This document shows, piece after piece, positions 1 to 5,964 of a stretch of DNA of 12,909 nt. The notes below the pieces were generated by a model, which did no database searches, was not told the origin of the DNA, and was given only the letters and a program-made list of their open reading frames with translations. Positions within the stretch are counted from its first letter, which is position 1, and each line of letters opens with the position of its first letter. The translations under genes were made by a program, and so were the position numbers. Source of the stretch: an uncultured Oscillospiraceae bacterium (GTDB lineage: Bacteria > Bacillota > Clostridia > Oscillospirales > Acutalibacteraceae); the NCBI GenBank assembly GCA_900549055.1, contig URNB01000057.1, positions 1 through 12,909 on the forward strand, read 5' to 3'.

Positions 1-1
1 C

Positions 2-46
2 ACCAAAGCCTTCTTTGAAAACGAGGTCCTCCCCCGACTCAAATAA
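2..46 (+). CDS. 3' end of an unidentified protein-coding gene (partial)
   Basis: An open frame runs from the window edge to a TAA at 44-46 and encodes the tail TKAFFENEVLPRLK. Only 14 residues are visible, so no family can be named. It lies in the GC-rich left segment and uses codons such as CTC, CCC and GAG like the first part of the following hydrogenase gene. In related clostridia the genes upstream of PAS-type hydrogenases are often redox or ATPase-like signalling genes, but nothing here shows that. The coding call rests on the tidy end in a stop codon followed by a hairpin and then a well-formed gene start. Confidence 0.4.
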   Translation, partial: TKAFFENEVLPRLK

Positions 47-61
47 CCGTGAGATCCATAC

Positions 62-91
62 GGGGCTGACGCGCTTTTTCACGCCAGCCCC
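62..91 (+). terminator. GC-rich hairpin, possible weak terminator
   Basis: GGGGCTG (62-68) pairs perfectly with CAGCCCC (85-91), and the stem extends inward imperfectly (two mismatches) to a loop containing TTTTT. It follows the stop codon at 44-46 and precedes the hydrogenase ribosome binding site at 119-124. No clear T-run follows the stem, so it may instead be a leader structure or an attenuating hairpin. Seen directly as an inverted repeat; the role is inference. Confidence 0.3.
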
Positions 92-132
92 CTTGGCCTG
101 TTCTGATCCCTTTGCATTGGAGGAAGCTGCCC

Positions 133-1812
133 ATGCTTGAAGTGCTCAACCTCAACGAAAACAACTGCGCGGACTGCTACAAGTGCATCCGCACCTGCTC
201 GGTCAAGGCGATCACCTATGCCAACAACACCGCCGAGATCGTGCACGACGAGTGCATCCTGTGCGGCAACTGCTTCGTGGCCTGCCCCCAGAAGGCCAAG
301 CAGGTCCGCAATGACGTGCCCCGCGTCAAGGAGGCCATTGCCGCAGGCAAGCATGTGGTGTGCAGCCTGGCCCCGTCCTTCATCGCGGATTTCCGCATCC
401 GCTCCCTGGACGTGATGACGGACGCCCTCAAGCGCCTGGGCTTTGCCGAGGTGCAGGAAACCGCCGTGGGCGCGCAGATGGTCAGCGACGAATACGCGCG
501 CATCATGCGCGAGGGCAAGCAGCGCGTGCTCATTTCCAGCTGCTGCCCTTCCATCAACATGCTCATCCAGAAGTATTACCCCACCATGCTCCCCCACCTG
601 GCCAAGGTGCTCACCCCCATGCAGGCGCACTGCAAGGATATTAAACAAAGATACTCAGGCGCAAAAACGGTATTTATTGGCCCCTGCGTTGCAAAAAAGG
701 ACGAAGCCGACTACTACACCGGCATTACCGACGCGGTGCTGACCTATGAGGAGCTGACCGAATGGTTTGAGGCGGCGGGTATTGTTCCCGAGAAAAAGCT
801 GGATAAAACAGAAGAAAGCCTCGCAAGATTTTTCCCCACCACCGGCGGTATTCTTAAAACAATGCAAAAAAATATGCGCCCCGATTATACATATTTGGCG
901 GTAGATGGCGTGGAAAACTGCATGGCGGCGCTGCATGATATTGAAGAGGGCAACCTTGAGCGTTGCTTTATAGAAATGTCGGCATGCGCTGGCAGCTGCA
1001 TAGGCGGCCCGGTTATGGAAAAATACCACAGAATGCCCGTAAGAGATTATTACGCCGTGGCGCACTATGCCGGCAAAAAGGACTTTAACGTTGCGCAGCC
1101 GGATCCGTTCACTCTTCGTAAGGAGATGGAATACATAGGCAGAAAGCTGCCATATCCGTCGGAAAGCGAGATACGAGAGGCACTGCGCCGAATGGGTAAA
1201 TTAAGACCGGAGGACGAGCTTAACTGCGGCTCCTGCGGCTACAACACCTGCCGCGAGAAAGCGGTCGCCATAATTCAGGGCAAGGCAGAGGTTTCAATGT
1301 GTCTGCCCTTCTTAAAGGAGCGCGCCGAAAACTTCTCGGATAATATTATAAACAACACACCGAACGGCATTGTGGTGCTTAACGATAAATACGAAGTGCA
1401 GCAGATAAACCGCGCGGCATTAAAGCTTATGAACATTCCGCGCGAATCGGATGTTATGGGCGAGCCGATAATACGCATTTTAGACCCCAAGCCGTTTATG
1501 GACGTGCAGCGCACGGGCAGAACGGTAAGGGATGAAAAGGTCTACCTTGCCGAATACGATAAGTATATTGAGCAAACTATTGTGCTTGATAAGGAGTACA
1601 AGGCGCTTATCTGTATTATGCGCGATGTTTCGGATGAAGAGCAGCAAAGGCAGCGCAAGGAAGAGCTGGGCCGCCAGACGGTCGAAACCGCCGATAAGGT
1701 TGTGGATAAGCAGATGCGCATAGTTCAGGAAATAGCGTCGCTGCTCGGTGAAACCGCAGCTGAAACCAAAATTGCGCTTACAAAGCTTAAGGAGTCGATG
1801 ACCGATGAATAA
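133..1812 (+). CDS. hydS: Putative sensory [FeFe]-hydrogenase with PAS domain (group C type)
   Basis: The 559-residue protein starts at ATG 133, chosen because GGAGGA at 119-124 sits 8 bases upstream; the in-frame ATG at 112 has no such site. Domain order: two [4Fe-4S] ferredoxin motifs (Cys 12, 15, 18, 22 and 41, 44, 47, 51); the H-cluster domain with SCCP (Cys 137, 138), GPCxxKxxE (Cys 185, Lys 188, Glu 191) and ACxxxC (Cys 285, 289); a further Fe-S motif (Cys 365, 368, 373, 390); a PAS domain (about 400-500); and a C-terminal helix (about 500-556). The usual L2 Met is Gly 183. PAS-bearing enzymes next to a PP2C phosphatase are classed as putatively sensory hydrogenases, so a cytoplasmic H2 or redox sensor is likelier than bulk catalysis. 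Its last 8 bases overlap the phosphatase gene. Codon use changes abruptly near residue 170, so the N- and C-terminal parts may come from different genomes. The symbol follows named sensory homologues. Confidence 0.9.
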   Translation: MLEVLNLNENNCADCYKCIRTCSVKAITYANNTAEIVHDECILCGNCFVACPQKAKQVRNDVPRVKEAIAAGKHVVCSLAPSFIADFRIRSLDVMTDALKRLGFAEVQETAVGAQMVSDEYARIMREGKQRVLISSCCPSINMLIQKYYPTMLPHLAKVLTPMQAHCKDIKQRYSGAKTVFIGPCVAKKDEADYYTGITDAVLTYEELTEWFEAAGIVPEKKLDKTEESLARFFPTTGGILKTMQKNMRPDYTYLAVDGVENCMAALHDIEEGNLERCFIEMSACAGSCIGGPVMEKYHRMPVRDYYAVAHYAGKKDFNVAQPDPFTLRKEMEYIGRKLPYPSESEIREALRRMGKLRPEDELNCGSCGYNTCREKAVAIIQGKAEVSMCLPFLKERAENFSDNIINNTPNGIVVLNDKYEVQQINRAALKLMNIPRESDVMGEPIIRILDPKPFMDVQRTGRTVRDEKVYLAEYDKYIEQTIVLDKEYKALICIMRDVSDEEQQRQRKEELGRQTVETADKVVDKQMRIVQEIASLLGETAAETKIALTKLKESMTDE

Positions 1813-2977
1813 TCTATGCGCGGATATCGGCTACCGCAGTATTTACCATGACGGCGAAGAGCTTTGCGGCGACCATATCGATGTGATAGAGCAGGAGGAC
1901 GGCTCAACGGTTGTAGTGCTGGCTGACGGGCTCGGCAGCGGAGTTAAGGCAAGTATTCTTTCCACCCTTACCTCAAAAATAATTTCCACCATGATAGCGG
2001 CGGGGCTGTCTCTTGAAGACTGCGTGCAGACCATTGCCGCCACACTGCCCGTCTGCTCGGTGCGCAAGGTGGCGTACTCCACCTTTACGATTCTGCGCAT
2101 TGTCGGCAGCAATGAGGCAGAGCTTATACAGTACGATAACCCCGTTGCAATACTTTTGCGTGACGGCGAGGAGTACGATTACCCCAAAACCGAGCTTAAT
2201 ATTGAGGGTAAAAAAATTTACCAATCAAAAATAAGGCTGCAGGAGGGCGATATGTTCGTGCTTATGAGCGACGGCTGCCCCCATGCGGGAATAGGCACAG
2301 AGTATAATTTCGGCTGGGAGCGCAAGGACATAGTCGAATTTATGAAGACCTTCTACCCCGTCGGATACACCGCGAAGACCCTTTCTACCATTCTGATTGA
2401 CGAGTGCAACCGCCTCTACGGCGAAAAGCCGGGTGACGACGCCACCGCCTGCGTAGTGAAAATAAGAAAACGCGAGCCTATGAATTTACTGTTCGGTCCG
2501 CCCTCAAACAGAGACGACTGCGACAGAATGATGACCCTTTTCTTCTCGAAGGAGGGCAAGCACATAATCTGCGGAGGAACAACCTCTTCGATTGCGGCAA
2601 AATATCTCGGCAAGCCCTTAAAGCCAAAGCTTGAATTTATTGATAAGGACGTACCGCCGATAGCCGAGCTTGAGGGCGTAGACCTTGTGACCGAGGGCGT
2701 TATAACCATAAATAAGGTGCTTTCCTACGCAAGGGACTATTTAAAGGATAACGAAAGCTATTCGCAGTGGGGCGTTAAAAAGGACGGCGCTTCGCTTATC
2801 TGCCGCCTGCTTTTTGAGGAAGCGACCGATATTAACTTCTTCGTCGGCAGGGCGATAAACCCGGCGCACCAAAACCCCGATTTGCCGATAAACTTCAATA
2901 TTAAAATGCAGCTTGTAACAGAGCTGTCCGATTGCCTTAAAAAAATGGGCAAACGCATAAAAGTAAGCTACTTTTAG
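1805..2977 (+). CDS. SpoIIE/PP2C-type protein phosphatase with an unassigned C-terminal domain
   Basis: A 390-residue cytoplasmic protein with no signal peptide. Residues 1-222 form a SpoIIE-type serine/threonine phosphatase domain: the metal-binding acidic positions appear as Asp 41 (ADGLGSG), Asp 156 (MSDG) and Asp 211/212 (GDDAT), with Asp 23 near the N-terminus. Such enzymes dephosphorylate anti-sigma-factor antagonists or similar proteins. Residues 225-390 form a second region that I cannot assign, with a Gly/Thr-rich motif GGTTSSIAAK (257-266) and an acidic GVDLVTEGV motif (291-299). The start ATG at 1805 lies within the end of the hydrogenase gene, with GGAG at 1791-1794, so the two are probably translationally coupled. 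The obvious reading is that the hydrogenase/PAS protein controls this phosphatase; the substrate is not visible in the window. Confidence 0.88.
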   Translation: MNNLCADIGYRSIYHDGEELCGDHIDVIEQEDGSTVVVLADGLGSGVKASILSTLTSKIISTMIAAGLSLEDCVQTIAATLPVCSVRKVAYSTFTILRIVGSNEAELIQYDNPVAILLRDGEEYDYPKTELNIEGKKIYQSKIRLQEGDMFVLMSDGCPHAGIGTEYNFGWERKDIVEFMKTFYPVGYTAKTLSTILIDECNRLYGEKPGDDATACVVKIRKREPMNLLFGPPSNRDDCDRMMTLFFSKEGKHIICGGTTSSIAAKYLGKPLKPKLEFIDKDVPPIAELEGVDLVTEGVITINKVLSYARDYLKDNESYSQWGVKKDGASLICRLLFEEATDINFFVGRAINPAHQNPDLPINFNIKMQLVTELSDCLKKMGKRIKVSYF

Positions 2978-3024
2978 TTTATATTTCTCCGTTTAAAAGC
3001 GGTAAAAGATAAGGAGACCCAAAA

Positions 3025-4458
3025 TTGAAATTGAGAAAGTTTGACACAAAGGTTCAGCATTTAAAGTATAAGGTTTTGCGCGAGGTTGCGCGCGAGGAAT
3101 GGAACGGAACGCTTAAGGAGCATATGCTCGATATTCCGAAAAAGATCGTTCCCGGCAATGAGCCGACAATGCGCTGCTGCGTTTACAAGGAGCGCGCTAT
3201 ACTCGAAGAACGCATTAAGATTGCAATGGGCGGGGATGAAGAAAATCCCAATGTTATTGAGGTTATCGAAATTGCCTGCGATGAATGTCCGATGGGCGGC
3301 TACGATGTTACCGAGGCATGCCGCGGCTGTCTTGCCCACCGCTGCGAGGATGTATGCCGCAGAGGCGCGATCACCTTTGACAGCCAGCAAAAGGCGCATA
3401 TCGATAAGACAAAATGCGTTGAGTGCGGTCAGTGCGCAAAGGTCTGCCCCTACAGCGCAATAATCAACTTCAAGCGTCCCTGCATGAGCGCCTGCAAGGT
3501 GAACGCGATTTCAATGACCGAAACCAAGGCTGCCTGCGTAGATAACGAAAAATGCATTTCCTGCGGCGCATGCGTTTATCAGTGTCCGTTCGGCGCGATT
3601 ACCGATAAATCCTTTATAATTGACGCCATAAGCATGCTTAAAAATAAAGATAACAAGGTTTACGCCGTTGTGGCTCCCTCCATTTCAAGCCAGTTTACAT
3701 ACGCTAAAATCGGTCAGGTAATTTCCGGAATCAAGGCGCTCGGCTTTCACACGGTAGTCGAGGCAGCTCTCGGCGCCGATATGGTGGCCTATGCGGAAGC
3801 ACACGAGCTTGCTGAAAAGGGCTTTTTAACAAGCTCCTGCTGCCCGGCGTTCGTAAGCTATATTAAGGGTCAGTTCCCCGATCTTGCCGAGCATATTTCG
3901 CACAACCTTTCCCCCGCCGCAACCATTGCAAAATATATTAAAGAGCACGACGAGGGCGCAAAGGTCATATTTATAGGCCCGTGCACCGCAAAAAAAATGG
4001 AATTCCAAAAGGATGAGGTTCGCCCGTATATCGACTGCGTTTTAACCTTTGAGGAATTGCAGGCGCTGTTTGACAGCCGCGACCTTGAAATAACCGAGCT
4101 TGCGGAGGATGTGCTTGACAACGCCTCCTACTTCGGCAGAATATTTGCCCGCAGCGGCGGTCTTTCCGACGCGGTTGCAGAAGCGCTTAAAGAACAGGAT
4201 ATTACCGATTTTGAGCTTAAGGGCGTTTCCTGCGACGGCATTGAGGCGTGCAAGATTGCGCTTATGAAGGCGCGTAAAAAAATCGGAGACACCAACTTTA
4301 TTGAGGGCATGGCATGCGTAGGCGGCTGCATAGGCGGTGCAGGATGCCTGACCCACGGGGACAAAAACAAAGCCGAGGTTGACAAATACGGCAAGGAAGC
4401 CTTTGAAAAGACAATTTCCTCCGCAATAAGCCAGCTCGGAAAGCTGAATAAAAAATAA
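3025..4458 (+). CDS. [FeFe]-hydrogenase, group B-type monomeric enzyme
   Basis: A 477-residue protein starting at TTG 3025, supported by AAGGAG at 3011-3016 and by the family-like N-terminus MKLRKFDTKVQ. The N-terminal region (1-115) carries extra cysteines (51, 52, 85, 88, 99, 102, 107, 111). Ferredoxin-type clusters follow: Cys 131, 134, 137, 141, then Cys 153 and 157, and Cys 171, 177, 180, 183, 187. The H-cluster domain has SSCCP (Cys 272, 273), GPCxxKxxE (Cys 320, Lys 323, Glu 326) and MACxxxC (Cys 431, 435). As in the upstream hydrogenase, Gly replaces the L2 Met typical of the well-studied group A enzymes. No signal peptide, so cytoplasmic, presumably using ferredoxin. It lies 47 bases after the phosphatase gene and before a strong terminator, so it is probably the last gene of the same operon. 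Whether it evolves H2, oxidises it or has a regulatory role is not known from the sequence. Confidence 0.9.
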   Translation: MKLRKFDTKVQHLKYKVLREVAREEWNGTLKEHMLDIPKKIVPGNEPTMRCCVYKERAILEERIKIAMGGDEENPNVIEVIEIACDECPMGGYDVTEACRGCLAHRCEDVCRRGAITFDSQQKAHIDKTKCVECGQCAKVCPYSAIINFKRPCMSACKVNAISMTETKAACVDNEKCISCGACVYQCPFGAITDKSFIIDAISMLKNKDNKVYAVVAPSISSQFTYAKIGQVISGIKALGFHTVVEAALGADMVAYAEAHELAEKGFLTSSCCPAFVSYIKGQFPDLAEHISHNLSPAATIAKYIKEHDEGAKVIFIGPCTAKKMEFQKDEVRPYIDCVLTFEELQALFDSRDLEITELAEDVLDNASYFGRIFARSGGLSDAVAEALKEQDITDFELKGVSCDGIEACKIALMKARKKIGDTNFIEGMACVGGCIGGAGCLTHGDKNKAEVDKYGKEAFEKTISSAISQLGKLNKK

Positions 4459-4465
4459 GTTATAA

Positions 4466-4502
4466 AAAACAGGGCTTATCCTTTCGGATAGACCCTGTTT
4501 TT
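4466..4502 (+). terminator. Rho-independent terminator of the hydrogenase operon
   Basis: AAAACAGGG (4466-4474) pairs with CCCTGTTTT (4493-4501), an inner stem TATCC/GGATA closes a TTTC loop, and the 3' arm ends in TTTTT. It begins 8 bases after the TAA of the group B hydrogenase. The A-rich left arm means it could also work on the opposite strand for the acetyltransferase remnant. Confidence 0.9.
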
Positions 4503-4521
4503 GTCTGCAATTCAGAATTTT

Positions 4522-4831
4522 TTAAAAAACGACAGCACCAAGCCTGCTATTGCGGTGAATATACGCATTCTTGTTATGTGCCATTCCGAAAACTCCGGGG
4601 AATACATGAACTGCACATATCTTGTAAGCCTCCGATAAAAACGGCGGCTCTATATAGCAGCCCTCGCCAATTTCCGCAAATATCTCTTTAAGCATTTTCT
4701 CGCGCTTTTCAAGCTCGGTGGGGCGGGTCATATTAAAATCATAAAGCTTATCAGGGCATTTTATCTGCCTTTCGGTTATTTCCTTATCCCCGGGCAGATA
4801 CAGCTTGCCCGTATGCAATTTTTCCCTTCAT
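4522..4831 (-). pseudogene. Remnant of a sugar O-acetyltransferase (maltose/galactoside acetyltransferase type)
   Basis: Residues read from TTG 4818 (HTGKLYLPGDKEI, later RPTELEKREKMLKEIFAEIG, then GCYIEPPF) match the N-terminal cap of LacA/Maa-type acetyltransferases, which transfer acetyl from acetyl-CoA to sugars. A frameshift is suspected at the start: ATG 4831 gives MKGK and would join this frame if the run of five A at 4819-4823 were four. After IEPPF the sequence no longer resembles the family; the hexapeptide-repeat catalytic core of over 100 residues is missing, and the frame ends at TAA 4522. A full-length enzyme is about 180-200 residues, so this is at most a third. It is read here as a decayed or rearranged gene; assembly error is possible. 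No good ribosome binding site was seen. Confidence 0.6.
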
Positions 4832-4859
4832 TGAGCTCTTGATTTCCCAACCCGCAGCC

Positions 4860-5894
4860 TTATAAGAACAAAACACTTCTTGCAATCACGAAAAATGATA
4901 CGATAAAAAACCATTTCAACCTTTTAATTCCGACCGGCAGAGCATTTATTATCTTATCAAGCGCACTGCCGCTTTTCACGGGTATCAGCTCAGACGGCTT
5001 TCCGCCGCCGTTTTTATCGGTTTTATCCGTTCCGCCGCCTGAAGAATTGCCCGATGAATCCGTGCCGCTGTCCGGCAGCTGTTCGTTCTTCAGCCTGTCG
5101 GTAAAATCGGACGGCTTTACTGCGGAATCCGCATTGTTTCCGATTCCGTTTTTATCGGCGTCCTCAAGCGAAAAGGTGAGAAGATCCGTAGTTGCGTCGC
5201 ATCTTTTACAGTGGCGTGACATTTTACCCGATTTCTCCTTCGTGGCAGGCTCGTCAACCGTCCATTCCTCTGAAAAATCATGACCCGCGGGTGCGGTTTC
5301 CCTCATTTCGTTGTGCCCGCATTTAAGGCAGGCTCGCTGCTCGATCCCGGGCTCTGTGCAGCCCGCAGACGCGGCGGTTTTCCACTTGCCGTATTGCTTA
5401 TGTGGACAGTTTTTACCGTTGAATTTAATATTAACGCCGCCGGAGGTTATTTTCGGCATCAGCTTTTCAAGCTTCCAGTTGCAGAAATCCCCCTGCTTGT
5501 ATTCTATATTTATGGGGTAAAAGCCGAAGGAGGCGCTGTCCTTCACCTTGAACTGAAAGCTGACTATTGCGGCGTTATTCCGCGCATTGCCGTTTTCGCA
5601 GTTTACAAAACGAATTAAATTTTCATCTGGGTGGTCGGCCACCGTATAGTCGCGCAGATAGCCCCTGTAAAACTTTTCTTAGGTCAAAACGCTGCTGTCA
5701 TATGTAACCATAATTCCCGGATTTTCGGACATGGTAAGCTTTACTACCACCGTATCTCCGTTAACGGCGGTAACCGTGTCAACCGTGATATGTCCGTCGT
5801 TTCCGTCTGCGGCGGAGGCTGTAAAGCAAACGCCGAGCAAAAGTGAAATTATGATGAAAGCGCAAACAAAGGGTTTAAATATCTTTGCAGTCAT
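4860..5894 (-). pseudogene. Cohesin-type surface protein interrupted by one in-frame stop codon
   Basis: The frame is open over 345 codons except for a TAA at 5681-5679 (codon 72), with no change of frame. Order: signal peptide (1-28, ending TASA); a cohesin-like domain (about 35-160) with the strand motif GDTVVVKL, NPGIM and YDSSVLT before the stop and EKFYRGYL after it; a cysteine-rich region with CxxCG (Cys 189, 192) and CxxC (Cys 229, 232) plus Cys 163 and 179; a Gly/Ser/Asp-rich linker; and a C-terminal hydrophobic segment (about 327-344). Cohesins bind dockerin-bearing enzymes, so the intact form would be a membrane-anchored display protein. The start is firm: AAGGAGT at 5907-5901 and a consensus-like promoter upstream. 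The spacing between NPGIM and VTYDSSVL looks shorter than usual for cohesins. Nonsense mutation, sequencing error and readthrough all remain possible. Confidence 0.7.
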
Positions 5895-5927
5895 GGTAGT
5901 ACTCCTTGTAGAATTTGTGCTGTATCT

Positions 5928-5956
5928 ATAATATCACTTGTGCCCGGCTTTGTCAA
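5928..5956 (-). promoter_or_regulatory. Sigma-A-type promoter of the cohesin gene
   Basis: On the minus strand TTGACA (5956-5951) is followed after exactly 17 bases by TATTAT (5933-5928), matching 6/6 and 5/6 of the consensus. The downstream AAGGAGT and ATG 5894 fit a leader of about 25-30 bases. So strong a site in front of an interrupted gene suggests that the lesion is recent or an error. Confidence 0.8.
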
Positions 5957-5964
5957 TCGTGCGG

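Noticed and set aside
112..132. An upstream in-frame ATG for the sensory hydrogenase.
   Set aside because: The GGAGGA at 119-124 lies downstream of this ATG and is correctly spaced for ATG 133, and the MLEVLNLNENNC start resembles the family.
79..648. A 189-codon open frame on the minus strand.
   Set aside because: It lies opposite the conserved hydrogenase gene in GC-rich DNA, where complementary frames stay open by chance; it has no family resemblance and no ribosome binding site.
3061..4394. Several 80-110 codon minus-strand frames opposite the group B hydrogenase.
   Set aside because: They mirror the conserved plus-strand gene, have no start signals and resemble no family.
5679..5681. 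The TAA as a recoded or readthrough stop making two products.
   Set aside because: No recoding element, special hairpin or known precedent for this family could be seen; a mutation or consensus error is simpler.
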